A DNA stretch of 13,013 nucleotides from an uncultured Thermomicrobiales bacterium (GTDB lineage Bacteria; Chloroflexota; Chloroflexia; Thermomicrobiales; Thermomicrobiaceae): assembly GCA_937891245.1 (NCBI GenBank), contig CALAGB010000287.1, forward strand, positions 1 through 13,013. The letters are read 5' to 3'. The notes below the pieces were generated by a model. It saw nothing but the letters and a program-made list of their open reading frames with translations, was not told the origin of the DNA and did not search any database. Shown here in pieces: positions 1 through 7,906 of this stretch; position 1 is the first letter of the stretch, and every line of letters begins with the position of its first letter. Made by a program: the position numbers and the translations under genes.

Positions 1-1182
1 TACTCATTCCTACGTCACAAGGACGAAGCGGTCGCGTGGCACTTCGCTGCCGAGGCCGGTCCGATCAAGGATGTCGAAGTCGTCGATCCGCACACCGCCA
101 AGGTTGTTATGTCGGAGCCCTACCCGGCCTTCTTCATCGAATTCGCCGCCTACCGACCAGGATTCATCGTAAACAAGAAGGCGATCGATGAGCTCGGCAA
201 GGATTACAGTTCCAAGCCGGTTGGCAGTGGGCCGTTTGTCTTCACCAGTTGGTCGCCGAAGGAAAAGGTCGTCCTGACACGCTTTGCCGATTTCTATGGT
301 GAAGCGGGCGTCTTCGAGACGGTCGAGTACCACATGATTTCGGAGGAAGCGACGCGCGAAATCGCGCTCGAGCATGGCGATATCGATATCTGCTATCTGT
401 TCGATCCGTCGACGCAATCGAAGGCGGAGTCGAACAAGGATCTCACGATCGCCAAGGCCCCTGGGCCGCGCACCTACTATGTCCAGCTGAATAACGAACA
501 CCAGCCGTACGACGATGTCCGGGTGCGACAAGCGCTCTGGTTCGCCATCGACCGCAACGCGATCACCAAGGGAGTCTTGAAAGGACAGGCTGACCCGGCC
601 TATTCGTTGCTGAACTCCTACTGCTTCGGGCAGGTGACGACCGAGTTTAACCCCTACGATCCGGACAAAGCGAAGAGCCTGCTGCAAGAAGCGGGATATA
701 AGCCCGGCTCCCAGGCCAGCATGCTTGTCGAAGGTACCGACGCCATCGCATCGGATATGGCAGCGGCCATTCAGGCAATGTGGAAAGAGGTTGGTGTCGA
801 TGTCAAGCTCGAACTCGTCGAGTGGGCGTCACACGTTGAAAAGCGGAAAGCCGGCAACTTCGACTTCGGCCTTCAACCGCAGCTCCGGCTCGGGTCCGAC
901 CAATATTTCGGGGAGTTGGTTGACTCGAACTCAATCCCCTATCCCAACTGCTCGCGATTCAAGGATGAGCAGATGGACCAACTGATCGCGTCAGCACGCA
1001 TCACGGCCGACGACACGAAGCGGAAGCAAATGTACGAGGATCTTCAGCAATTGACGGCCGATAAGGTTCCGGTGATTCCGATCATTCACCCGTCGTTCAT
1101 CGTCGCTTCGCAGAAGAAGATCCAGGGTGCGGTCGTTGGGCTGATCACGATCAACATCACCGAGCTGACCGTTAGCGGCTAA
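1..1182 (+). CDS. ABC transporter substrate-binding protein, family 5 (peptide/nickel type), 5'-truncated
   Basis: Reading frame 1 is open from the first base, so the gene begins before the window; 393 residues and a TAA stop are visible. The protein resembles the C-terminal two thirds of extracytoplasmic solute-binding proteins of family 5 (DppA/OppA type), which capture peptides or related solutes outside the membrane and deliver them to the permeases. Family-like stretches are the 'GSGPF' segment near residue 75, the 'VRQALWFAIDRNAI' segment near residues 175-190, and the 'YDPDKAKSLLQEAGY' segment just after residue 215. The signal peptide or lipobox cannot be seen because the N-terminus is missing. 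The two permease genes follow in the same direction after 45 bp, the usual operon order. The substrate is not readable from sequence; peptide is only the family default. Confidence 0.93.
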   Translation, partial: YSFLRHKDEAVAWHFAAEAGPIKDVEVVDPHTAKVVMSEPYPAFFIEFAAYRPGFIVNKKAIDELGKDYSSKPVGSGPFVFTSWSPKEKVVLTRFADFYGEAGVFETVEYHMISEEATREIALEHGDIDICYLFDPSTQSKAESNKDLTIAKAPGPRTYYVQLNNEHQPYDDVRVRQALWFAIDRNAITKGVLKGQADPAYSLLNSYCFGQVTTEFNPYDPDKAKSLLQEAGYKPGSQASMLVEGTDAIASDMAAAIQAMWKEVGVDVKLELVEWASHVEKRKAGNFDFGLQPQLRLGSDQYFGELVDSNSIPYPNCSRFKDEQMDQLIASARITADDTKRKQMYEDLQQLTADKVPVIPIIHPSFIVASQKKIQGAVVGLITINITELTVSG

Positions 1183-1227
1183 TCGTCAAAGCTTCGGATC
1201 GCCGGTGGTTGAAAGGTCTCTGGGCTC

Positions 1228-2172
1228 ATGCTCGCGTTCGTCGCACGCCGCATCCTCGTCGCCTTACCGACGCTGATCGGCGCCTACATTCTAATTTTCT
1301 TGATGATCCGCTTCGTACCCGGCGATCCGGTTCTGGTCATCATGGATGCGAACCCGACGGGAGCGGCGTCGTACGACGCGATTCAGCACCGGCTCGGGTT
1401 GGATAAGCCGCTCGCGCAACAGTTCGTCGAGTCGATCTCGAATATGGCGCACGGAGATCTGGGCACGTCGTTTCAGAACGAACGCCCGGTCTCCGTGAAT
1501 ATCCTGGATCAACTCCCGGATACGATCATCCTGGCAGTCGCGGCGCTTCTCATCTCCGGCCTCATCGGTATACCGTCCGGCGTCATCGCCGCGCTGCGAC
1601 GAAATCGCTGGCAGGACTTCGCTGCGATGGTTGGCTCGCTCATCGGCGTTTGCGCGCCGAGCTTCTGGTTGGCGATCCTGCTCATCATCGTCTTTTCACT
1701 CAAGCTCGGTTGGCTGCCAACGTTTGGCGTCGGCGACCGGCATCACCCGCTCAGCGTGCTGAGCCATGTGCTCCTTCCCGCGATCTCGTTGGGCGCCGCC
1801 AGCGCCGGACTCGTCGCCCGGGTCACTCGGTCGTCGATGCTCGAAACGATGTCCCAGGATTATGTTCGAACCGCACGGGCAAAAGGGCTGGCCGAGTGGA
1901 AGGTCGTCATTCGGCACGGGCTGCGGAATGCGCTGATGTCGATCACGACGATTTACGGGCTCGAAGCGGTCGCCCTCCTCTCGGGCGCGGTCATCACCGA
2001 AACCGTCTTCGCGCGTCGAGGCATCGGCAAACTCCTCATCGACGCCGTGCTTTCACGTGACTATCCGCAGATACAGGCGTTGCTCTTCCTGTTTGTCATC
2101 CTGGCGGTGGTCATCAATATCGCGATCGATGTCGTCTACGCGGTCGTCGATCCGCGCATTCGCTATGGCTGA
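1228..2172 (+). CDS. ABC transporter permease, DppB/OppB-like
   Basis: A 314-residue inner-membrane permease of the binding-protein-dependent transport family. The N-terminal membrane segment (about 9-30) leads into 'FVPGDP', characteristic of DppB-type subunits. Further membrane segments lie near 99-123, 133-158, 176-198, 240-260 and 284-308. The cytoplasmic EAA loop that contacts the ATPase is at 214-236 ('RTARAKGLAEWKVVIRHGLR'). Length and the C-terminal 'DPRIRYG' are normal for the family. The ATG at 1228 is preceded by GAAAGG at 1211-1216, a modest ribosome site. It sits between the binding-protein gene and the second permease gene and should form a heterodimeric channel with the latter. 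Substrate specificity is unknown. Confidence 0.95.
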   Translation: MLAFVARRILVALPTLIGAYILIFLMIRFVPGDPVLVIMDANPTGAASYDAIQHRLGLDKPLAQQFVESISNMAHGDLGTSFQNERPVSVNILDQLPDTIILAVAALLISGLIGIPSGVIAALRRNRWQDFAAMVGSLIGVCAPSFWLAILLIIVFSLKLGWLPTFGVGDRHHPLSVLSHVLLPAISLGAASAGLVARVTRSSMLETMSQDYVRTARAKGLAEWKVVIRHGLRNALMSITTIYGLEAVALLSGAVITETVFARRGIGKLLIDAVLSRDYPQIQALLFLFVILAVVINIAIDVVYAVVDPRIRYG

Positions 2173-2211
2173 TGTCGCGATGGCCATGAGCCGGAAGGGA
2201 ATCACATATCC

Positions 2212-3186
2212 GTGCGCACCGCAGTAGCGACGACAAGCAAGCGCGAATCGCTGGCCCAACCCCTGGCCGGTACCGCCGGTCCCTTCCGGGAAATGCTGGC
2301 TGCCATACGCCGGTCAAGTTCGGCCAGCCTCGGGCTCGGACTGGTCGCACTGTTGGTGATTATCGCCATCTGCGCCCCGCTCATCGCGCCGTACGATCCG
2401 GTCAAACCGGACTTCATGGCGATCGACAAAGCCCCAAGCGCCCAACATCTGCTCGGTACCGATCAACTTGGGCGTGACATCTTGAGCCGCGTCATTTACG
2501 GCGCGCGTCTCTCGCTGATCCTCGGCATCGGATCGGTTCTGCTCGGAGCGGCGACCGGCATCCCGATGGGATTACTTGCAGGCTATCGCGGCGGGTGGAT
2601 CGACGATGTCTGCATGCGCGTGGTCGATATCCTGCTTGCGTTTCGCCTGCTGCTCCTTTCCATAGCCATCGTTGCCTTTCTGGGATCATCATTATTGAAC
2701 GTCGTTATCGCGATCGGCGTCTCGCTCTTCGCCACGTTCACCCGGTTGACCCGCGGGGAAGTCCTCAGTGCCAAGGGGATCGATTACGTTGAGGCAGCGG
2801 AGGCGACCGGCGCGACGTCGCCCCGGATCATGTTCCGCCACATTCTGCCCAATATCGCCGGACCCATTCTCGTATACGCCACGCTGCGCCTCGGTACCGC
2901 GATTCTGGCCGAAGCGTCGCTCAGCTTCCTCGGGCTGGGCGCCTCTCCGCCGACACCGACCTGGGGCTTAATGGTGAAAGAGGGGCTCGGTGAAATTCGC
3001 ACCGCCTGGTGGACAACCGCAACGCCGGGCTTTGCGATCATGCTCACCGTGCTGGCGTTCAATCTCCTCGGCGACGGTCTGCGCGACGCACTCGATCCGC
3101 GCTTGGCTCGCCGAAAGGCGAGCAGAGCGTTGCGATCCGAAGCCGCTACAAACGCGAGTTCCGGAGACCGGTCGCAAGACGGCTGA
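2212..3186 (+). CDS. ABC transporter permease, DppC/OppC-like
   Basis: A 324-residue second permease of the same transporter. The start is GTG at 2212, supported by GGAAGGGA at 2193-2200. ATGs at 2172, 2180 and 2186 are out of frame. After a cytoplasmic N-terminal tail comes the OppC-type first membrane segment (about 40-60), then the conserved 'LGTDQLGRDILSR' region (81-93), the EAA loop at 191-215 and the typical 'SLSFLGLGA' at 236-244. The C-terminus carries 'GDGLRDALDPRL' (287-298), then a basic, low-complexity tail of about 25 residues. In the segment around 143-150 ('AFRLLLLS') an arginine stands where many homologues have proline, a minor variation. The gene follows the DppB-like gene by 39 bp. 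No ATPase gene lies downstream. Confidence 0.95.
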   Translation: MRTAVATTSKRESLAQPLAGTAGPFREMLAAIRRSSSASLGLGLVALLVIIAICAPLIAPYDPVKPDFMAIDKAPSAQHLLGTDQLGRDILSRVIYGARLSLILGIGSVLLGAATGIPMGLLAGYRGGWIDDVCMRVVDILLAFRLLLLSIAIVAFLGSSLLNVVIAIGVSLFATFTRLTRGEVLSAKGIDYVEAAEATGATSPRIMFRHILPNIAGPILVYATLRLGTAILAEASLSFLGLGASPPTPTWGLMVKEGLGEIRTAWWTTATPGFAIMLTVLAFNLLGDGLRDALDPRLARRKASRALRSEAATNASSGDRSQDG

Positions 3187-3203
3187 GGCGTTCACAAGAC
3201 TTG

Positions 3204-3231
3204 TTCACATTCCGCCAAACTGCGCTAGTAT
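3204..3231 (+). promoter_or_regulatory. Possible sigma-70-type promoter for the Asp-box protein gene
   Basis: TTCACA (3204-3209) and TAGTAT (3226-3231) are separated by 16 bp in the 138-bp gap after the permease gene. This would give a leader of roughly 85 nt that contains a GGCCGG/CCGGCC inverted repeat (3250-3255 and 3271-3276). It suggests the downstream gene can be transcribed independently of the transporter operon. Prediction by eye only. Confidence 0.35.
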
Positions 3232-3324
3232 GGTCGAGTTGCTGTTTCGGGCCGGTCTGCACCTGGATTGCCGGCCGGACATGCGAGCAACGCGAATCCG
3301 ATTCGATAAGCGCAAGGAGCGCAT

Positions 3325-6300
3325 ATGGCGGAAGAAAACAACGCTGGGCCGGTCGTTGCGACTGACCCGACGACCTGGCACGACCTACAATGGCGCCTCG
3401 TTGGGCCGTTCCGGGCCGGTCGCGTCATCGCCGTTGCCGGGCACCCGACCGATCAGGCGACGTTCTATTTTGGTTCCACCGGCGGCGGTGTCTGGAAAAC
3501 GACCGACGCAGGGCAGAGTTGGAACAACATCTCGGACGGCTATTTCAAGCGCGCCTCGGTCGGCGGTATCGCTGTCAGCCAGTCCGACCCGAACGTGATC
3601 TATGTGGCGATGGGCGAGGCGACGATCCGCAGCAACGTCTCGCATGGCGATGGCGTTTATAAGTCGACCGATGGCGGCCAGACCTGGACCAATGTTGGAC
3701 TGACGGAAACGCGGAATATCGGTCGAGTACGCGTCGACCCGCACGATCCCGATCGGATATACGTCGCGGCGCTTGGACACGCCCACGGGCCGAATAAAGA
3801 ACGCGGCATCTTTCGCTCGAAAGACGGCGGCCGGAGCTGGGAGCATGTTCTGTTCCGCAGCGAACAGACCGGCGCCATTGATCTCACCGTTGACCCCCAC
3901 AACCCGCGCGTCATCTACGCCGCGTTCTGGCAGACGGTCCGCACGCCGCATTCGCTGGAGAGCGGCGGCGAGGAGTGCGGCATCTGGCGCACAATCGACG
4001 GCGGCGATACCTGGGAAGACATTACGCGTAACCCTGGACTGCCGAAAGGCGTGCTCGGCAAGATCGGCATCAGCGCGTCGCCAGCGGCGGCCGGCGTGGT
4101 GTATGCGCTGGTCGAAGCCGAGGACGGCGCCGTTTTCCGTTCGGCCGATCGCGGCGATACCTGGCAGCGCATGAGCGAAGACAAAAATCTGCGCGAGCGT
4201 CCCTGGTATTTCAACCACATCATCGCCGATCCCAAGACGCCCGATACCGTCTGGGTGCTCAGCTTCTACACCTGGAAGTCGACCGATGGCGGCAAAACCT
4301 TCGTTCAGATGCCGACGTCGCACGCCGACAATCACGATCTCTGGGTCGACCCGCGGAACCCGCAGCGGATGATCATCGGACACGACGGCGGTGCCGCCGT
4401 CTCACTCAACGGGGCGGCCGGCTGGTCGACCATCTCCAATCAGCCGACAGTCGAGTTCTACCACGTCACGACCGACACCCAGACGCCCTATCGCATTTAT
4501 GGCGCGCAGCAGGACAACACAACGATCAGCGTGCCGAGCCGTTCAAACTACGCAGCGATCACTCAGGCGGATTGGACCGAAGTTGGCGGCGGTGAAAGCG
4601 GCTACATCGCCGTGCGGCCGGACGACCCGAATATCATCTTCGCCGGCAGCTACGGCGGCGTCATCACCCGACTCGATCAACGGACGGGTCAGCGCCGCGC
4701 CATCAACGTCTGGCCCGAGGCAATGTCCGGCCACGGCGCCAAGGATGTTAAGTACCGCTTCCAGTGGACCTATCCGATCATCCTCTCACCGCACGATCAG
4801 GAGACGCTCTATATCACGTCGAACATCGTCCATCGCTCACGCGACCAGGGGAACACCTGGGAGAACATCAGTCCGGACCTGACGCACAACGACATCACTA
4901 AGATGGAGCCGTCGGGTGGCGTGGTCACACGCGACAACACCGGTGCCGAGTATTACTGCACGATCTTCGCCTTCGACGAGTCAAACGTGCAGCAGGGTGT
5001 ACTCTGGGCCGGTTCCGACGACGGGCTAGTGCACGTCTCGCGCGATGGTGGCATATCCTGGCAGAACGTCACGCCGCCCGACCTGCCCGAGTGGGCGCTC
5101 ATTTCCATCATTGAACCGTCGCCGTATGACGCCGGTACCGCCTACGTGGCCGCGACGCGCTATAAGTCCGACGATTTCGCGCCCTATCTCTACAAGACCA
5201 ACGACTTCGGCAGCAGCTGGACCAAGATCGTGAACGGTATCCCGGCCGACGACTTTACCCGCGTGATCCGCGAAGATCCGGCACGACGTGGGCTGCTCTA
5301 CGCCGGAACCGAGACCGGTCTGTATGTCTCGTTCGACGACGGCGCGAACTGGCAGCGCTTTCAAGGAAACCTGCCGGTCGTGCCGATCCACGATCTCGTC
5401 ATCAAGGATTCCGATCTGATCCTGGCGACGCACGGTCGCGCCTTCTGGGTGCTCGATGATCTGACGCCGATTCGCGCGGCACAGGACAGTAGCAATGCGA
5501 ACGCCGCGCTCTTCGCACCGCGTCAGACGGTTCGCTACATGACGATGCGCGGCTTCGGAGGCGGCGTCGGTACCGGCAACAACTACCAAGCAGCCGCGGC
5601 CTCGCTCGTCACCTATCGCATGGTGCCCGACTCGAACGGCGGTCAGACCCAAAAGCCGCTCGACGCCGGCCAGAATCCGCCCGATGGCGTGATCGTGAAC
5701 TACTTCCTGGGCGACACAACGGATGAGGTTCGACTCACCTTCTCGGATGCCGCAGGGAATGAAATCACGTCGTTCTCGAGCAAAGCAGACCAAGCATCAA
5801 AGAACGGGGCGAAGAAGCCGGCAGTTCCGGCGAAGCCCGGCCTCAACCGATTCGTCTGGAATATGCGCTATCCTGACGCCGTGAGCGTGCCCGGGGCGCT
5901 CTTCCGTTCCGGCGGTGTGACAGGGCCTGCCGCACCTCCTGGTCGTTACTCGGTGACGCTCACGGTGGGCGATCAGGCATTCACCCAACCGTTCGAAATC
6001 GTCAAAGATCCGCGCGTACCGGCGACGCAAGCGGACTTCGATGCGCAGTTCGCGCTCCTGCGAGAGATTCAGGACAAACTCTCGGCGGTCCACACGGGCG
6101 TCAATCAGGTTCGAGAGATACGCGCGCAGATCGAGAGCTGGGAAAAGCGCAGCGCCGACCGCGACGACGCGGTGCCGATTCACGAGGCGGCGCAGGCATT
6201 GAAGCAGGCGCTGACCAACGTTGAAGAGGAGATGATCGAGCCGCGCCTGAAGGCGTCGAAGGATCCGCTTCACTTCCCGCTCAAGCTCAACAATCAGCTG

Positions 6301-6483
6301 GCTGCGCTCGCCAGTAACGTCGCCAGCGCTGATGCGGCACCGACGAAATCCGAACGTGAGGTCTTCGAGGTGCTTTCCGCCAAGGCGGACAAGGAACTTG
6401 CCAGGCTCGGCAAGCTGGTCGAGGACGACCTGGCGCGCTTCAACCAACTGATTGAAAATTCAACGCTTCCGATCGTCGGTTAA
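3325..6483 (+). CDS. Asp-box (BNR/sortilin-like) beta-propeller protein
   Basis: A 1052-residue protein of the family often named 'glycosyl hydrolase', 'VPS10/sortilin domain' or 'WD40/YVTN/BNR-like repeat' protein. Ten Asp-box motifs (S/T-x-D-x-G-x-S/T-W) are visible, at about 58-66, 113-121, 164-172, 222-230, 272-280, 318-326, 504-512, 571-579, 624-632 and 668-676. They imply one or two large beta-propellers. The family signature 'ATHGRAFWVLDDLTPIR' lies at 701-717. A beta-rich Ig/FlgD-like region (about 750-895) and a charged helical, possibly coiled-coil, tail (about 895-1045) follow. AAGGAG at 3314-3319 lies 5 nt before the ATG, and in-frame stops at 3226 and 3307 rule out an N-terminal extension, so there is no signal peptide. 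No glycosidase active site can be recognised, so a hydrolase role is unproven; binding or scaffolding is equally possible. Confidence 0.9.
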   Translation: MAEENNAGPVVATDPTTWHDLQWRLVGPFRAGRVIAVAGHPTDQATFYFGSTGGGVWKTTDAGQSWNNISDGYFKRASVGGIAVSQSDPNVIYVAMGEATIRSNVSHGDGVYKSTDGGQTWTNVGLTETRNIGRVRVDPHDPDRIYVAALGHAHGPNKERGIFRSKDGGRSWEHVLFRSEQTGAIDLTVDPHNPRVIYAAFWQTVRTPHSLESGGEECGIWRTIDGGDTWEDITRNPGLPKGVLGKIGISASPAAAGVVYALVEAEDGAVFRSADRGDTWQRMSEDKNLRERPWYFNHIIADPKTPDTVWVLSFYTWKSTDGGKTFVQMPTSHADNHDLWVDPRNPQRMIIGHDGGAAVSLNGAAGWSTISNQPTVEFYHVTTDTQTPYRIYGAQQDNTTISVPSRSNYAAITQADWTEVGGGESGYIAVRPDDPNIIFAGSYGGVITRLDQRTGQRRAINVWPEAMSGHGAKDVKYRFQWTYPIILSPHDQETLYITSNIVHRSRDQGNTWENISPDLTHNDITKMEPSGGVVTRDNTGAEYYCTIFAFDESNVQQGVLWAGSDDGLVHVSRDGGISWQNVTPPDLPEWALISIIEPSPYDAGTAYVAATRYKSDDFAPYLYKTNDFGSSWTKIVNGIPADDFTRVIREDPARRGLLYAGTETGLYVSFDDGANWQRFQGNLPVVPIHDLVIKDSDLILATHGRAFWVLDDLTPIRAAQDSSNANAALFAPRQTVRYMTMRGFGGGVGTGNNYQAAAASLVTYRMVPDSNGGQTQKPLDAGQNPPDGVIVNYFLGDTTDEVRLTFSDAAGNEITSFSSKADQASKNGAKKPAVPAKPGLNRFVWNMRYPDAVSVPGALFRSGGVTGPAAPPGRYSVTLTVGDQAFTQPFEIVKDPRVPATQADFDAQFALLREIQDKLSAVHTGVNQVREIRAQIESWEKRSADRDDAVPIHEAAQALKQALTNVEEEMIEPRLKASKDPLHFPLKLNNQLAALASNVASADAAPTKSEREVFEVLSAKADKELARLGKLVEDDLARFNQLIENSTLPIVG

Positions 6484-6501
6484 TCGCCACCGCGCATCCA
6501 C

Positions 6502-6532
6502 GAGAGGGGCCATGAAGACCGTGGCCCCTCTC
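6502..6532 (+). terminator. Strong hairpin after the Asp-box protein gene (terminator-like, no T-tract)
   Basis: GAGAGGGGCCA (6502-6512) pairs perfectly with TGGCCCCTCTC (6522-6532) around a 9-nt loop, 19 nt after the TAA at 6483. There is no T-run on either strand, so it is not a textbook intrinsic terminator. It may still end or stabilise the upstream transcript. Confidence 0.5.
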
Positions 6533-6560
6533 AGGCACCCGTGCTCCGCCTGCTCCTCCA

Positions 6561-6658
6561 TGTCATTCTGAGCCGCAGCGAAGAATCTCTTCCCCGCGTC
6601 CTCGTGAAAGAGAGGAGGGGTATGTCAGAAAAATTCCTCGCCCTGGCGAGGAACAACA
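6561..6658. repeat. Small dispersed-repeat-like intergenic element
   Basis: The stretch begins TGTCATTCTGAGC and contains ATTCT...AGAAT as a short inverted repeat (6565-6569 and 6581-6585). It ends in GGAACAACA (6650-6658), whose reverse complement TGTTGTTCC matches the start TGTCATTCT at 6 of 9 positions, as if it were a decayed terminal inverted repeat. I recall this TGTCATTCTGAGC...GAAGAATCTC sequence as an intergenic repeat in many GC-rich genomes, including Chloroflexota. Only one copy is in this window, so its repeat status rests on memory rather than on the sequence shown. Confidence 0.5.
6629..6653 (-). terminator. Rho-independent terminator for the membrane protein/HIT transcript
   Basis: Read on the minus strand, TTCCTCGCC-AG-GGCGAGGAA forms a 9-bp perfect stem (6653-6634) followed directly by TTTTT (6633-6629). 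It starts 37 nt after the stop of the membrane protein gene. The plus-strand side has no T-tract, so it acts on minus-strand transcripts. It lies inside the repeat-like element at 6561-6658. Confidence 0.75.
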
Positions 6659-6689
6659 GCGGAACCTGTTCAGATTTTTTGGCCTGACG

Positions 6690-7412
6690 CTACGGTCGGC
6701 GCGGCGCGGGATCGTCGCTCGGTGATGGTGGATCGGAAGCCATCCCCCGCACGCCGAGGTAGCCGATAATCGAGTTCGGATCGGTTTTGGTTTCGTTGCG
6801 GTTGAGCAGGCTAAAGATGATGTGCAGCGGGAACGCGATCAGCGAAAAGAGCCAGAGATACGCCGCCGCGATGATCGACGTGATGAAGCAACAGAGCGTC
6901 GCAACCCAGACGATGATGTAGATCGTACTTGCGACCCCTGGATGATCGAGATCGTTTTGCGTCGTCACGATAAACACGTCGGCGCGCATTCGGAAGCTGT
7001 TGAGAAAGAAGAAGTACGCCAGTGCAAAGACAAGCATCAGCGAAAGCATGCCGAGTCCATGCTGTCGCCGGGCGTAGATGAGTGCGGCGCAGACGAGCGA
7101 CACGGCGATAAGCGCCAGCGAAACCCAGCGGAGCGGCTCCGGCGTCAACGATGTCGCGAAGATGTCCGACTTGTAGCGTGTGGACGACGACAGCGTGTAA
7201 CCAAGCAGTTGCCGCCAGTTATCAAACAGCGCGACCCAGAGCGGGATCACTACCGCGAAGATGAGCGTGGCACGTTCGACCACTCGCCAGAACGGGCTCG
7301 GCTCATACCAGAAATCGCGCAAGGTGGAGCGATGGCCATTCGCCCATACCGCCAGCACAATCCAGATCGTCAGCGAGAGCGGGAGATCACCCGAAACAAA
7401 TTGATAGAGCAT
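6690..7412 (-). CDS. Hypothetical multi-spanning membrane protein
   Basis: I do not recognise the family. The 240-residue product has about six hydrophobic segments: roughly 8-24, 48-64, 94-113, 120-139, 160-182 and 183-204. An aromatic, charged stretch lies between the first two (residues 26-46, including 'DFWYEPSPFW'). The C-terminus is a cytoplasm-like tail rich in Pro, Asp and Ser, ending in basic residues. I place the start at the ATG at 7412, preceded by GGTGGGG. The frame also contains an upstream ATG at 7493, but the extra 27 residues are not membrane-like and that ATG lacks a ribosome site. It follows the HIT gene on the same strand by 110 bp and ends at a good terminator, so the two may be co-transcribed. 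No catalytic motif is visible. Confidence 0.75.
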   Translation of the reverse strand: MLYQFVSGDLPLSLTIWIVLAVWANGHRSTLRDFWYEPSPFWRVVERATLIFAVVIPLWVALFDNWRQLLGYTLSSSTRYKSDIFATSLTPEPLRWVSLALIAVSLVCAALIYARRQHGLGMLSLMLVFALAYFFFLNSFRMRADVFIVTTQNDLDHPGVASTIYIIVWVATLCCFITSIIAAAYLWLFSLIAFPLHIIFSLLNRNETKTDPNSIIGYLGVRGMASDPPSPSDDPAPRRP

Positions 7413-7444
7413 GACCCCACCAGACTGGAAGACGTGCCAACTAC

Positions 7445-7494
7445 CACTTGCCCAAGTGTACCCCGCGCGACCGGCGCAATACGATGTGATCACA
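7445..7494 (-). promoter_or_regulatory. Two short perfect palindromes upstream of the membrane protein gene
   Basis: CACTTG-CC-CAAGTG (7445-7458) and TGTGATCACA (7485-7494) lie in the 110-bp gap between the HIT gene and the membrane protein gene, about 33 and 73 bp before the latter's start. Both are perfect dyads and could be operator sites. TGTGATCACA resembles fused CRP/FNR-type half-sites, but without the usual 6-bp spacer. No convincing promoter was found around them. Confidence 0.25.
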
Positions 7495-7522
7495 AGACGG
7501 ATAGCGGTTAATCATCATTGCC

Positions 7523-7870
7523 TTATCCGAGTCGTGGCACCAACGTATTCCCGCCCAGAAGGTGAAAATGCAGGTGATCGACCGATTGTTGCGCATCGTG
7601 GCCGGTGTTCGTAACAACCCGATAGCCGCTCTCGGCAATGCCCTCTTCCTTGGCAAGACTGACGGCGACGCGCAGGATACGTCCGAGAAGCTCGATATCC
7701 GCATCGCTGGTGTCGCCCAGCGAAGCGATGTGCCGGTTCGGGATGACGAGCACATGCGAGGTCGCCTGCGCTTGAATGTCGCGAAACGCGGTAATCTCAT
7801 CATCCTGATAGAGCATGGTGGCGGGCAGTTGCCCGGCAACGATCTGGCAAAAGATACAGTCGGCCGGCAC
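7523..7870 (-). CDS. HIT-family (HINT-like) nucleotide hydrolase
   Basis: A 115-residue cytosolic protein with the full layout of a HINT-type purine nucleoside phosphoramidase or dinucleotide hydrolase. The N-terminal 'CIFCQIVAG' (5-13) holds a C-x2-C pair, 'HVLVIPNRHI' (39-48) follows, and the histidine triad H99-x-H101-x-H103 ('DHLHFHLLGG') is intact near the C-terminus. The start is GTG at 7870, supported by AGAGGAG five bases upstream. The frame stays open upstream across the fpg gene, but that stretch is antisense and does not look like a HIT protein. The family hydrolyses AMP linked to amines or other leaving groups; the true substrate is unknown. The gene is divergent from fpg, with 61 bp between the starts. 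Confidence 0.93.
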   Translation of the reverse strand: MPADCIFCQIVAGQLPATMLYQDDEITAFRDIQAQATSHVLVIPNRHIASLGDTSDADIELLGRILRVAVSLAKEEGIAESGYRVVTNTGHDAQQSVDHLHFHLLGGNTLVPRLG

Positions 7871-7900
7871 AGTGGCTCCTCTCGATCGCTCGCGCAACGC

Positions 7901-7906
7901 TATACT
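7901..7906 (+). promoter_or_regulatory. Candidate -10 element for fpg
   Basis: TATACT, preceded by CGC, lies 26 bp before the fpg start in the 61-bp divergent gap. The same GCTATACT octamer occurs upstream of the tRNA-Gly gene at 10118-10125. No good -35 element is seen at normal spacing. A promoter for the HIT gene must lie in the same short interval on the other strand, but I could not place it. Confidence 0.35.

Noticed and set aside
3385..4383. Long minus-strand open frame (332 codons) within the Asp-box protein gene
   Set aside because: It is antisense to a clearly coding, repeat-rich gene, has no ribosome site or recognisable domain, and reflects GC-rich codon structure.
5026..5793. 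Minus-strand open frame of 255 codons
   Set aside because: Antisense to the same Asp-box protein gene; composition is typical of a shadow frame and no family features are visible.
6822..7511. Plus-strand open frame of 229 codons over the membrane protein gene
   Set aside because: It is extremely charged (Arg/Glu/Asp-rich), as expected of the complement of hydrophobic membrane codons.
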